Assembly (NCBI GenBank): GCA_963969395.1
Contig: OZ017803.1
Span: forward strand, 18,972,001 to 19,036,000
Origin: Pseudoscleropodium purum
Taxonomy: Eukaryota; Streptophyta; Bryopsida; Hypnales; Brachytheciaceae
DNA length: 64,000 nucleotides
Direction: 5' to 3'
In this document: one piece after another, positions 23,011 to 36,088 of the stretch
How the letters are laid out: each line of letters starts with the position of its first letter
How positions within the stretch are numbered: position 1 is the first letter of the stretch
Notes under the pieces: generated by a model
Database searches by the model: none
What the model was told of the DNA's origin: nothing
What the model saw: only the letters and a program-made list of their open reading frames with translations
Position numbers and translations under genes: made by a program

Positions 23011-25010
23011 TTGGGCCAAACTTGGAGAAATTGAGTGATTCTATTTGTTCAAACTTGGAGAGTTCCTGCCAACCCTCAATCCGGTCTCATGTATAACCCC
23101 CCTCTTAAGTTTGAAGATGGCGGACTAAGCTTAGCGGAGCTCAAAAGACACCGAGGTAGTCACCAACCCTTTTTTCTTACTTTTTGAGAAAGCGTCGAGA
23201 TGGCGACCAATTAAAATTTAGTAAAGCGCTCTATTTTTACAATCATCCATTTTTTGAACCAAACAACACTTTTCAATCATATTCATGCACTTTTTCATTT
23301 AAATTTGGGGATTTCATTCACATTTTTAGTAGAATTGGAAAAAAAATTTGGCAAAAAAAGATTACTTTTATCTCCCGAAAAGTAGAGTTTTTTTTTTAAA
23401 TGGTGTAATTTGACCCTATGATTCCCAAAAGAGGGATCGTAGTCACTTAAATGTTGAGAGTAGTGGATTGATTGAGTAGGTGCATGCTTTGTTTCTTCAT
23501 GGAGCAATCAAGTCATCCATCCATCCACCCAACTTTTTAGCCTCAATGTCCTTCGAGGGTTAATAATTAATTCTGAACCCATGAACAATACATGAGATGT
23601 TTTTGAGTCTATGAATGACAAAGAATCTCTCCGTGTGGGACAAAAGTAAAACTATTCATCTTCCAAATTTGTATGAGAAAGAAAATGCTTTTGACAATAG
23701 TTTGACTTCCAATGAGTATTTTTGCATTTTTTAAGCCAAAAATTCACATGGTACTAAAACAGATGATTTCAATGGTGGTGAGCTCATTGTTTCAAGGTTA
23801 AGCTAAGCTTAGCATCCATGAACTTAAAACCTGACATTTAGCAAAAGGGTGTGCATGATCATGGGAGTCATCCCTTTCACTTGGTAGAATGACGAACAGT
23901 TGGACAAGTGCACTTTTTCCAAAAGACTCCATTTCCATAACTTAAATATAACTGTAGTTAACCCAAGGTTGTTTTGGGTTCAAAAACATCATTGCTTTTG
24001 AAGTGCTATAAATCTAAATGTCACTAAGTTATAGAAATCTCAACCATACAATATTGTAGTGAACATGTTTTAGATAACATAAGTCAAATTTGGAGTCATT
24101 TGACTGCATGGATTGCAAGATTATAATGTTTTAATGTTAAAAAAAGATGCTTCAATTTTCCTAGCAACACATTTGGAGGTGAAATTCAATTTCTAAACCT
24201 ACTCAAATGAATTTTCTTGAAACTATAAAGTAATTCAAAACCAACATACAAACACATTGGTGAAAAAAATATCATTCAATTGACTTAATATATTTGCAAA
24301 ATAGCTTTGAAATGTCAAAAATAGCAAGTAAAGTTACCAAAAATATATATGAGCCTAAACCTCCTTCTACTAAAATGCTTTTCAATCACTCATAACTTCT
24401 TGTACTAATGTGAAATTTTAGCCACACAAACTAGATGAGTATGCGCAACTTTACCAAAAAAAATCATTGGAAGCGGACATTGTATTGAGAAGAAACAATC
24501 TGCTGAAGTTCACTATGATCCAAAAATGTCTGAATTTTGAACTTTGAGTTGCTCCCACACATTCAAAAAAGCTTGGATTTACATGAAATTTTACCATAAT
24601 AACTAAACTAAAAGGGGAACATAACCCAACAAATTTGATTGAAAACAAACATTTGACGAAGTAGATACAAGCCCTCAAAGTTGCAGCTGTCAAATGCAAT
24701 TTGGTTAACTCAAATTGAACATGTGAACTTCGATTGGCTTCCAAAAACTTGATTCATCTTGGATTGCCTGAAAATTTTACCACACAAACTAGAAGACAGA
24801 GAGGAACTTTCTCAACAAGTTTTTATTGAATTTGGGCATTCGATGCAACAGTTACAGCACTTTCAATTGAACTTAAAACTATGTGAGAACACTTTTTGTC
24901 CTCTTGGACGGTCTAGGATTCATCCCTGAAAGACCATAAGGCCACCATGTGGCTTCTACAACACTTTTTTTTTCCAATGCCGTTCCTTTATTAGACGTTA
25001 ATAAGTTACC
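23011..25010. other. Intergenic DNA without a recognisable gene
   Basis: AT-rich non-coding sequence. 23550-23800 is the continuation of the R1 repeat. No family-level protein match could be seen in any frame. Confidence 0.65.
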
Positions 25011-25019
25011 CATCTGGCC

Positions 25020-25290
25020 TGACTGACACCGGAGCAGGTGGGAGTTGCTGGCATTCCTCTCCTCAAGCAGGCATCAATATGCTCTCTGGCGAAGAGGAGG
25101 ACACCTGTCCTGGAAAGTGGGAGACTGGAAGAGAAGCAGCAGCCGCAGCAGAGCAGAGCAGGGGCCACCGGCTCAGTGGGGAAGACGGAAGTGCAGCAGA
25201 CGATCCTCCGCGTAAGCTTACACACACAAGGTATAATATGGTAGGAGGCTCAAACTCCGACTGGGCATTAGAAGCGAACATGAGTCAGAG
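25020..25290. other. Small GC-rich island
   Basis: About 270 bp of GC-rich sequence with GCA/GCAGC runs ('agaagcagcagccgcagcag') inside AT-rich DNA. Several frames stay open but no protein family is recognisable. It may be a leftover promoter or exon remnant. Confidence 0.35.
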
Positions 25291-25529
25291 GTACATTTTG
25301 CTTTCTTCAATGTACCAAGTATGCACATTTCAGGAGGTGGTCGCTTTGAACATCACAAATGAGACCAGCTTTTTCCAACTTAAAAAACCTTGTAACTAAT
25401 TCCACAAAGTTCCAAAACACATGAAACCACTTGAGTTAGATGCCAATTCCACTTGTCTTTCAAGGAAAATTTACTGAAAAATATTTCAAGAAGTTTCACC
25501 TCCCTAAAAATTAGTTCCAGCCTTCAGAT

Positions 25530-25740
25530 GGTTGGTTTATGGACCTACTACCTTACCACCCTCATTTGCAATTTGAATTCATCATGGCCCCAAGAGGAGC
25601 ACATATCTTATTTTTCAAAGGTATGCATGCACTTGTTTCAAAAATCAAACCCAAGTGGAATCATAATTTTTCAATAAAAATTGTAATTTCTGTGAATTTT
25701 TGAAATAAATGGCCTTGAAATTACATAATTGCCTCTAGAA
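25530..25740 (-). repeat. Dispersed repeat family R2, inverted copy
   Basis: Its minus-strand sequence ('tttcaaaaattcacagaaat', 'gaaaaattatgattccactt', 'acctttgaaaaataag') matches the plus-strand copies at 20320-20470 and 31600-31800. Confidence 0.5.
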
Positions 25741-28700
25741 TATGGGTGCTTTTAGAGTATACTACCTTAATTTATTTTCTTCAAGCCTCTATTTAGTAGA
25801 AGCTAAGTGCCAAAGAAGTTTTATAATAAAGTGAAACCACCTAAAAAGACATCAAATAAGGAATTTAGTAGAATTTAGGTTGTTTTAGTTTGGGGGGGGA
25901 TGTTTTCTTCCTATTAGCAAATAAAAATCATGAATGTACAAAAAAAAACATTTGGAGAATAGTTTTTGGACCACTTATGTGAGTTCCATAATTTTTCAAA
26001 GTAGAAAATGGCAAGTAGACCACAAAAAACCACCTTAGACTTGACTTCTCTTGACCTCATTCAAAGCTACTCATTACATGCAAAACCCTCCAAAAGGAGC
26101 ATGTTAGAGCCCTTAAATTGTGACAAAATTAATTACAGTCTATAAATAATTGGAAGTAGTATACACTTACATTCTTTGTTGGCTTAGTCCATATTGACAT
26201 GTTGGCAACTACTTAATTGTCCCTCATATGGTGTTAATCATGAGTAAATTTGCTCAATAATCACTTTGATGTATTCTTATTATATTCCATGCATGACCGC
26301 AAGTACCTCCTTATTACACTCCAAATATCAAATGGTAGCTTTAGTGATAGTTGGTATTGAATTAAAGTGCTTTTCATAGATGCACCAAAAGGGTACATGG
26401 ATGGTTTTAGGTGTTTTCACCTTACATGGGAATTTGAAGTGTTCCAATTGTGGCAACTATAATTTCAAAATTCACATTAATCCTAAAATGTTGGGTTGGT
26501 CATTATAGGTTTGGTATGAATCATTTGCTTAAGAAAAATCCAAGAGTATTCATTGGAGGTCAGTCAAACTATTATGCAAGACCTCTCCTTTTCGTACAAA
26601 ATTCCAAGGATGAATATTTGCACTTTTGTCTTACGCATGAGGATATTGTGTCAACCATTAGACACTTTTAGACCACCATGTTATTATAGGATTAAATAAG
26701 TGCTCCAATCTACAATATAAAGAAAAACCAATGTCTAGTCCTTGCACAATAGATTGGTCATTGTGGAAACCATTTGTTTGGTATTGTGTGCATTTTTGAA
26801 TTAAAAAGGTGAAAAAATAGTCATTGGAAGTCAAGCTAATGTAGAAGACCTTCCTTTTTCCACAAAATTTGGAGGATGAATAGTTGCTCTTCTGTTTTAT
26901 AAGGAGAGATTCTTTGTCATTCATTGGCCGTAAAATGATCACCACGTCATTTATGGCTAGACTATCTATGAATCTATAAATTAAAGAAAGGCATGTATAA
27001 TATGGCACTTGAAAAATACATGTATTAATTGCAAATACACAAAATTTGCTTGCACTTTAAAGCAATATCAAGTTGAGATGTCTACAATCAACTTGCAATT
27101 CCAACTTTTGAGTAGTATTGAGTTTGAGTAAGTTTCCCCCAAAACAAGCATAAATTTCATTTTGTTTACCCTTGGTATGAAGAATGGTGTCACTATACTG
27201 GTAAGGGTCTAAGGATTTCATTTTTGTACACCTTGGGCCATGCTTATCATTAAGCACAAACACATATTAAGCATTAGACACAAAATGACAATATAAATAA
27301 ATATACATGCTTGAAGACAAGCTTGACCACAAATTAATGTGTAATACACCACAAAGAACTCAAGATTAGTTCACATACTCACTTGAGATATGCTCATTAG
27401 TGCATAAATTTTCTAGCTCTTAAAATTAAAGTGTTTAAACAAGAAAGTAATGACAAAGAAATAGTCCTCAACCCTAAATCAATCTTCATCAAATGTAGAA
27501 GTCAAGAGGCTAAAGTAGAGCACAATTAAGAGCCTCATGATTGATAGTTCCTGCTACAAAGTTTACACCATTGTATTCATTGGTCATTATTAGGCTACTA
27601 CCTACAATTCTTAAGTGTAGAGTAGGTGATCAATATTCTTGAATATTTTTTGTTTTTTTCATTTTGTGGTAATTCAACTCTTTTTGAAGAGCTATATGAC
27701 TACATATTGCATGTAAAAGAAAAATTGCTTCTTGCCACATGGGAAAGCTTCCAAGTACTTAACTTAAGCTCAACTCTTCAAGAACTTTGCAAGTTTAAGG
27801 GCCCTTTCAAAGTTAAACACTCTCTTTCATATAGTTTAAAAAAAATTTAAATGTTGTTTACAAATTAAATAATGAAGTTCTAATCCTTTATTAGCATGTA
27901 CCTCAATTTCCAATTTGAAGTGCCATCTATAATTATCCATTGACACTTGCTAAGTTGAATCCAATTGCACATTGACACATTGCACTTCTAATTTGGATTT
28001 TTATTACACCCTCTTATGTATCTCATGAGCAACAAAATAGATATGAATGCTTTGGAGTACATGGTGCTACAAAGTGGTTATGGATTCTACATATATATTT
28101 AAGCATGTTAAAGTGAAGATGTTAAAAAATGACATCCCATTGAAAAATGCTAGTTGTTAAATTATCAATCCTATAATGTATGTCTTGCCATATTTGAGTA
28201 TATAATTTATATTTTAGGAATCAAATACAACACCATATATATGATTTTCCACATACTATAAAGGATTTAGGGTCACATATTTTTATAAAATTTTGTGCAT
28301 TTTAACTTATATTTTTGTACAATTATGTTATTTACCTCAATTTTATCAAATTGGTCATACATTAGTTATCTTTGAAAGATTCAAACATTAGTTTAGAAAT
28401 ATTCAATCATTTGGATAAAACATTGTCTTGAAGCACTTTGGGTGCAATCAACAAAACATAGAATTTAGAGTGGTTAGGGGTTAAGGGAAGAGCATCTCCA
28501 CTTGTCTAGTGAAAGTTTATCTTGTCAAAACACCAAGGCATTTTTAAAAGAGTGGTTTTGGATTTGCCCCACTATTGTGCAACTCAATGTATTAACTTCC
28601 TTCCAATAGCAAGGCTCCTAGTGTGAAAAAGTTAAAAGAATTTCCATCACTACTAATCCAATGAACTCTTTGTAGAAAAAAAGAGTTTTAGTGAACTTGC

Positions 28701-30080
28701 CACTCCAACATTAAGCAATATGTGCCATGCAAAAAATATTCATTTGGTAGGACCTAGCATTTATTGCACACTTTTCATCCAACAAGCACTACTGTCTTTT
28801 TATTTGTTATTCAAATGGAGATGCTTTAGCAATACCTAAATATTTTAGAAGAAGGGTATAAACATTGACCTATAGAAGTTTTATTGGATCTTATTAGTAG
28901 TTAATGAAGGATTCTAAATTCTCTCTAAATGCATTTTTTGGACACCATATGAATAAAGTTAACCAAGAATTTTCAAAGTGTTGAAAATGGATGTGCATCC
29001 AAAATCAAAACATGTCATTATAAGATACAATCACTTTAATTGTATATCCTTATATATAGTTGTATCACTAAGCTCATTTAACCCTTAAAGTCCCATTGTC
29101 TTCTTCAGAGACAAAATGGATTTGGAGTGGGCTAATATGGTCTCATTATTTGTCTTGATTTATTTAAACTTTGCTTGCAAATAGAAAAACACATTAACTT
29201 TCAATTAATATAATTTTAATTTCAATATGTGCTCGGGAGCAAAAGTTATGGCACAATAAGCCAAAATTTTAGTTTGTTGGGTAGAAAAAACGCCCTACAA
29301 AAACTTAAAATAATTTTTTCTTAAAACTTGCTTCTCATAGATTGTATTTTAATCTACTTGGGAGGCTTTGATTATTCCATTTGGATTAGTGATGTGAAAG
29401 TCATGAACAATCTTGTTTTGGGGCAATCAAAGCATCTTTCTGGAAAAATAACTTGTAAAATTCATTTTTGAATGCAATTTTTACAATTATTCCCCAAATT
29501 TTTTTCACAAGGTTAAGATTTCTTGCTATAAAAATCTCACCATTGAAATCAGCATGTTCTAATTCCATCTTAAAGCTATTATGACTTAGTTTTCCTTTAA
29601 AAAATTCAAAGTTCAAAATCAATAGTGCAAAATTTTAAGCTAACGAGATTCAAAGTAAAAAAATCTTCTAGAGCAAGGTATAAAAAAACTTGTTTTTTTC
29701 ACTTTAAATGCAAATCTCTTGCAATCTATGTGGTCAAAGTTTCTAAAATTTCTTCCACACATTCTTCCACTAGTTAGTGCAAGATTCTATAGTTGAATAT
29801 GCAAAAAAATTTAAGCTTCTTGCTCTTTGTAATATAAGTGGTAGTTCTAAGTGTTTTTTCATGGAAAAAAGCCTTAGGACTTTTAGGAGTTAATTTTAAA
29901 ATTATGCAATTTGCAAGGTGCCATATTTTAGATTAATATCAATGTTTTATATCATCTACAATGTTTTCATATTGCATTGGATAGAAAGATATTTCCAACT
30001 TTCATCCTACTTTCATCCACCTTTATCTAATTTTCACCTAAATTTCTTCAAAGTGTTTGCACTAATTAAGTAGCATTCAT
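25741..30080. other. Gene-free AT-rich intergenic DNA
   Basis: About 4.3 kb with only short random ORFs. No transposon ends, tandem arrays or RNA genes were recognised. Confidence 0.7.
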
Positions 30081-30089
30081 TCTTTAATA

Positions 30090-30544
30090 CTCCCTTTGTA
30101 CCAAAATGATCCGACTCCTAGTTGGACAAAATGTTTGGAATTAAGGGTAAAAATAATGTTATTTAAATATGTTTTTAAGTATTTTAAGGACATTGTTATC
30201 CTTCATTAAATCTTCAAGAACAAAAATAATGACCATTTTTGAGCAATTGGTAGATCATTTGGGGACAAAAATGTCACTATAAGAAAACCTTGTTTTAGGT
30301 GACGGATTGGCATTGTAAGGAATGGATTTTAGGTGACATCCGAGGTGACATAAAATCAAACAAACCATGTTTTTATGTCAACAATGATGTCCATTGATGT
30401 TATATTGGACATCATTGTTGACATAAAAACATGTCCTGTTTTTTTCAATGTCATCTAAAATCCATTCCTTTTGACGTCAATAAATTTTGGTTTCTTATGG
30501 TGTGTTAAAAGGAAACAAAAAGATCATTTTGGGATGGAGGGGGG
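30090..30544. mobile_element. Stowaway-like (Tc1/mariner) MITE, interrupted
   Basis: The left end is CTCCCTTTGTACCAAAATGA, preceded by TA. The right end, read on the minus strand, has the matching TCCATCCCAAAATGATC. CTCCCTYYGT...AAAATGA is the characteristic Stowaway terminus. The right terminus has decayed (a run of Gs), so its exact end is uncertain. The element is split by the CACTA-type MITE at 30275-30502; the remaining body is about 225 bp, a normal length for this class. Confidence 0.7.
30275..30502. mobile_element. CACTA-type MITE nested in the Stowaway-like MITE, 228 bp
   Basis: Ends CACTATAAGAAAACC and GGTTTCTTATGGTG are imperfect inverted repeats, flanked by the 3-bp direct repeat TGT (30272-30274 and 30503-30505). 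The centre is a long palindrome ('catgtttttatgtcaacaat' and its complement around a short loop). Termini and target size fit CACTA elements. The sequence differs from the CACTA MITE at 17730-17951, so it is a second family. Confidence 0.85.
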
Positions 30545-33066
30545 ATCAAAAACCATGTGGAGAAAAAATAAGATGGAATAATTTGCAATGATGTACATTG
30601 ACACTAAAATTAGTATAGCATGTTAAAAATAACTTTTGAAGTATACCTTGAACATATTCATATTGTATAGAATTCTTTTGAAATAAATTTAGTATTTTAT
30701 TTATTTTGTAAGATGCATGTAAATATCTTTTTATCTACCTAGTGTCAAATTTCATAAAAGAATGACATTTCTAAGCCCTACAAGTATAGCCCTAGTTGAC
30801 TCACTATTGTTAAAAAGACAAAAAAATGATAATTTTATTGATAAAGCTTAAACATACTAAAAGTTGTATCATTCAATTGCTTTATAAGAAATTTTGATTA
30901 TTGAAAGTTTAATCAATAGGTTCCTCAAAAACATTAAACAAAACATTGACACTTCAACTTCTAAAGACCATAAGGCCACCAAGTGACTTTTGCAATTGCA
31001 TTTATAGAAAATTTAAAATGTGAACTTTACTAACAATATGCAAACAACATAGAGACTCTAGATGATTTTTTTGCTTATTCTATAGATGCAATCCAATCAA
31101 GAAATGATTGAGTGTGCAATTTTATGAAGAATTTTTTGTAAATGAAAAAGGTGCTTTGGGCCATCACTTCACATCCCTACGTCTTTTTTTTCCACATCTC
31201 ACAATGATTTGAAAAAGAAAATCACATTGAAATCATGATGATATACTCCCATGGGGAAAAAAAATTGGATTTTGGGATCACTTTTGGGTCTACCAATTTC
31301 AACATTCCCAATTTAGCGGATGTATAAAGTACCACCTAATGATACATCTTTCATTGATTATATCAACAATGGCATTTTCACAAAAATTGTTCAATTTTGT
31401 CAATCTTTTTTTCATTGATTTTATATAAGGTAGACCAACCCAATTCCATCATCCTACTTTTGGCCCCAAATCCATCCAAAAAAAACATCCAAATTCATCC
31501 ATTTTATGACAACAAGGAATAATATATCAACCCTTTTATTGTGAATACTTTACTACTTGGTGGTTATAAATCATTTATGGGACATTTCAATGACTCCACT
31601 TTATGGATACTTTTGTAATTTCAAGGTAGACCATTTCAAAAATTCACAAAAATTACAATTTTAATTGAAAAATTATAATTCCGCTTGCACTTAATTCATA
31701 AAGCATGTGCAAACCTCTAAAAATATGTACCTCTTGAAGTCGGCCCCAAAATATTCACACTACATATCAAGGTAATAGTAGGCTTGTCTACCTTAAGTCT
31801 TCTTTCATTTCCAAAGTGGCAATCATCAAAATTATTCCACACAAATGAAGAATTCTCTTATTACAAGAGCTAGTCAAAAACAAGAAGTGTACTCGAAATA
31901 CCCTTAGTTCTTTAAGATTTATTCTAATCCAAGCTTATTTTTAGTCCATCCAAAATTTTCAAAGACAATCTATGCTATGCTTGTGGAAAGACTATCTTAT
32001 ACATGTCACCGAAACACTCCAAACGAAATGATTATTAAACGACAATATTCTCTTCACCATTCTTTGATCTCCATATAACCCTTCTTTACAAAATAGGGAA
32101 CTTTTCAGCCAATGAAGTTAAGGTAAACTTTCAGTCCAAGAAAGAAAACAAATTAGATTACACTACGATTTTTGTGGCCATAAAAGAGCACAACTTTTAC
32201 AGTACGTCTCCAAAATGTTTATCGCAAATCATTTACAAAACTCACATTCCGAACTGCCCTAGTTCAAAGAATATACAACAATTGTACATACAGGACACTT
32301 TGAGGCCCCCTCTCACTAAACACCACCTTCAAAGGCTCCTTTCAAAGACAATCCATCGAGCTTGCGGTTCCAAGGTTGCGTGAAAATGGGGCCTAACCAT
32401 ACACAGGTATTCTCATGAAGATGGTTAAATAATAACTGATCAAGAATGCTAGGCAATACACCTAATCTGTGGAGGCCTTCAAACATCTTGAAATGGACCA
32501 CGGAGACCTAAATCTTGGGAATCCATGACACATATTCTTTACACCGGAATAGAAAAAAAACAAGAATAAAGTTGCGGGATGCAATTAACCATGGTTTGCA
32601 TGTGAGTGGCTGCAATTAACCATACTTGCATGTGGAACCATACTTTCAGTGCAGTATCTGTAAATAGTAAGGGTGCAGTAATTCAATGGCCAAAGAATGT
32701 TAGAACCGAGATGTATGAAAGTTCCATAAATTCAGAAGGAATTCATTAGTTTCACTCATTTCTTGCATTTGGGAAATTTCCGGCACACCTTAGTCTATCG
32801 TCTTTTTGCTGAGTAAGGTTCAGCAAAAAAGAATTCAAACTAAGTAAAGGTCAAGGTAACACTCTTTACCGGTTGAAACACAACATTCATCAAACAGGAA
32901 ATTCCAGAGGAAAAGAATGCATCTGCAGTTAACTCAAAACCCCGCAGAAAATGAAATACTTGAAAACCTATCTCACAGCTCTTGATGAGAAGGGAAGATA
33001 AATGTACAGTGACCTGAATTCTACAAAACCTTAGAATACATAGTGTTGGACTGTTTCCAGACCTCG
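30545..33066. other. Intergenic DNA and 3' region of the CTNNBL1 gene
   Basis: AT-rich non-coding sequence. The last kilobase before 33066 is less AT-biased and probably includes the 3' UTR of the minus-strand CTNNBL1 gene. Its polyadenylation site was not fixed. Confidence 0.5.
31600..31800 (+). repeat. Dispersed repeat family R2, copy 2
   Basis: Matches 20320-20470 in the same orientation and 25530-25740 inverted: 'tttcaaaaattcacaaaaat', 'aaaaattataattccgcttg', 'gcaaacctctaaaaat'. Confidence 0.5.
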
Positions 33067-36000
33067 TCACATCGAACTGATTAGCCTCTGAATCTTGCCT
33101 CGTCGCTTGTCTCGCTCTTCTGCTCCCTCCATATCTCCTATGTTGTCGTGGTACTCCTGTATCATCCAGAGTTTATGATTTAGTGAGTCTTCAGTTATTG
33201 AAGTACCGAATAAGATAGGTTGTGGATTAAAAATTCATCATTATTCCTGCTACGCTTCCAAGCTCTTGCATCGAAGTCGAGCTACCAAATGCTTCTGGAT
33301 GTAACGACATAGCTGTCAGCCTAACCTGTAAAACGGCTTTAATATCATCCCTTGAAAGTCGACGCTGTTTCAACAATAGTCCTAGTCGTTCTCGCATGCC
33401 AGCATTTCTGAGGGACGAGGCAAAGGTCAGACCATATAAAAGCTGAAATATGAAAAGCATATCAGATAACCGCAGGCATGACAGAAGGTACAAATGCAGA
33501 TTACTTACTGTGACGCCCATATGTGTGCCATTACAAGAGCAAGTAGCTGCATTACAACAAAAGATGATTAGAATGAATGCAAGAGAATTGCAGATAGCAA
33601 GTTTGGATCACAAGGAGAAAAACCAATAATTCAAACTTTGGCGAATAAATGTCTGACTGCGAAAAGACAGCTGCAGGGACCTAGTAACCAAAGAAATAGA
33701 TGAGTCGAGTATTCCACTACAGGAAATGTAGCTTACCTGCAGAGTGTAAAGACCTGCCTCCAATTTAGAAAGATATTTCTCATCCTCATCCATCTGCACA
33801 ATAAATTGACATGTGGTCAGTCAATTACAAATGACAAGGAAAAGCATTGCTCACTGCAACACTAGACTTCGACAGTTGCCAAGAGGATCCACTGTACTCT
33901 CAAGAAATAAGGAAGGATGTTGGTACTGATATTTACATACTCCAACAAAACATAAAACAAACTAACCATGGAATACATGGAGAATATAGCAATGACAAAC
34001 CTCAGTGTCTTCATCAGCATCGAGTTCATCAAGCCTTTTTGACTCCGCTTTGACGCGGTCAGTATATCTACTCCCCCATTATTTACAGAACCAGCAACCA
34101 ATAAGTCAAAAACTCTTAGGCGTCAAGAAATGGCCTTATGATGTGTTCGTATTTATTTGTTAACAGACGTTCAAAGCAGCCTTGACCGCAAAGAGATGCT
34201 GAAAAGTTCATGGAATACCATTCAAGTTCGTACTGCATTATCTCATCGGCAAAAGTACAGATTGCAAACGAACTCACTTGCTTACCTAAGATAAAGCTCC
34301 ATCAGCCGGTCAATCTTTTCAAATTCATTTTCGATGAACTTGCTCAACAACCGTTCTCGTCTTGAACCCCGAGCAGTCAGACCACCTGCGAAAACAACGT
34401 GCAACATGCTTGTGAGAACCTAGTGAATAAAGTTGCTCATCGTCGACCTCAAGAGATCATAGACAATTATCACCAACAAGTCAGACAAGGACCTGGCTGT
34501 AGAGATAACAGAGATAACAAAGATGGAAAAATAAAATAGAATATTAAAAAATCGAGAACACTGACATGCCATCCTTGTAGAACAAAGAAACACCAATAAT
34601 CATCAGAGCATTCTCACCAAAAAGAGAAGAAATTATTGAGATCACACGCTCCTCAATCTCCTCCTGATTTCTGTCGCTTCTGTGTTTTCCTTTCACAGGT
34701 ATCTGACAAAATTCAAACGCTAAGCATGAGAGACAATGCAACCTCATGTAAGGACCCCGTCCTCATACCCACTATGAAATATCTGTACATCATATCTAAG
34801 GAAAAATATGAAGGCCGAACACAATTGACAGGCTTTCAGAACGTTCAAATAAGCGGAAGTATCACTTAGTATATGCACGATTAATTGTTGTTCATGTAAA
34901 CAGAACCGAAAAAGCAAGCCTCCATGATTCAGACCGAGATGAACAGATAGAACTTCTCTTCAGAACAAATAATTCTTCCAAAACAGAAGGCTGATTAAGT
35001 ACCTTCCCCATGAAAGCGGCGAAGAGCGTTTTCAGCCCCAAGACATCAACAAACCGTTCGCAGGCGGCCGGGCACCTTGTCATGGCGAAGTCTAGTGCCT
35101 TCATAGCAGCCCCATACGCGAGCCTCTTTTGCTTCATAATAATAATCATAAGTTCAACGCCTTCCGCTTTTACAAACCGGTCCTTATTATCCATCGGCAT
35201 TACCACACTACAAAGACTATTGAACAAGTTTTCAAGCATCTCTTCTTCTTCCGCAGTCTTGGGGTCCTTCGACTTATAAAACGCTACAGCTTGTAATAAC
35301 GTGTCCACACCATTGAGCTGTCCCAACCGCTTCTGATTCGCCACGCTACTTTGCAGTAAAATGGCCAAAATCTCACTCGCATAAAACTTATTACTATCAA
35401 ACTCCCGCTGCTTGATTCGGTTCAAAATCCATCTCAAGAGCTTCGTCCTCTCACACACAAGCTCGGAAACCGCAGGTTTCACTTCCGTCATGTTCTCGAC
35501 GATGGACAAAGTGTTAAAAACGGCTGCCGCCTCGTCGCTGTCGGTCTCATCCATCCGGGAGAGGTTTTGCACTAGAAGCTCCAAAGCATTGTTCTCAATG
35601 AGCGCATCAACCAAGACTAAGGCCGGCTCATCACTCTCTCCAATCACATCCTCATCCGTCAAATCGCTAATCAACGTGACCACCGACATCGCGATATCCG
35701 TGTTGTCATGGCTCAGCAACCCTAAAACCGACGGGACCGACCCGAGACGGACGAGCTCCGGGTACAGGTCGGGATTGGCTGCCAAAGCATGCAATTTCTT
35801 CACCTCTTCGTCGAGATCCACTTCCGACTCCATAAACTTCTCAGGCTGATCGACGAATTTCATACGCGCCTCCAGATTGTCGCGCAGCTTGCGTTCGAAT
35901 CCAAGAACGAGCTTCTTCAAACGGCGCACGTCCATGACCTCCACCACGTCACCCGGAACTTCCAGCTGCGTGGCCAGGTCTGCGCCGTCAAGGTTGCTGT

Positions 36001-36088
36001 TGTAATTACTCCCATTGGCAATCGTGCCATTGAGAACTCCATCGGCGTAGTCGCGTTTGCGCTTGCTGTTGCCCTGCAGCGACGCCAT
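33067..36088 (-). CDS. CTNNBL1: Beta-catenin-like protein 1 (spliceosome-associated armadillo protein)
   Basis: Eight exons join in frame: 36088-35003, 34702-34618, 34385-34286, 34067-34001, 33793-33737, 33546-33509, 33407-33326 and 33156-33067. All introns are GT-AG, and the product is 534 aa plus stop, close to the usual length of plant and animal CTNNBL1. In other eukaryotes CTNNBL1 binds the Prp19/CDC5L spliceosome complex in the nucleus through its armadillo-like repeats. Visible here: an N-terminal basic NLS-like KRKRDYAD (about residues 10-17), the family signature helices LDEEVKKLHALAANPDLYPE and LGLLSHDNTDIA, the acidic DLTDEDV segment, and the C-terminal SRRERLLSKF, EDEKYLSKLEAGLYTLQ and NIGDMEG region. 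The long first exon carries two-thirds of the protein. No break or odd residue was noticed, so the gene is probably functional. Identity is secure; the role is inferred from the family. Confidence 0.95.

Noticed and set aside
35412..35849. 145-codon plus-strand ORF over CTNNBL1 exon 1
   Set aside because: Antisense shadow of a well-supported exon.
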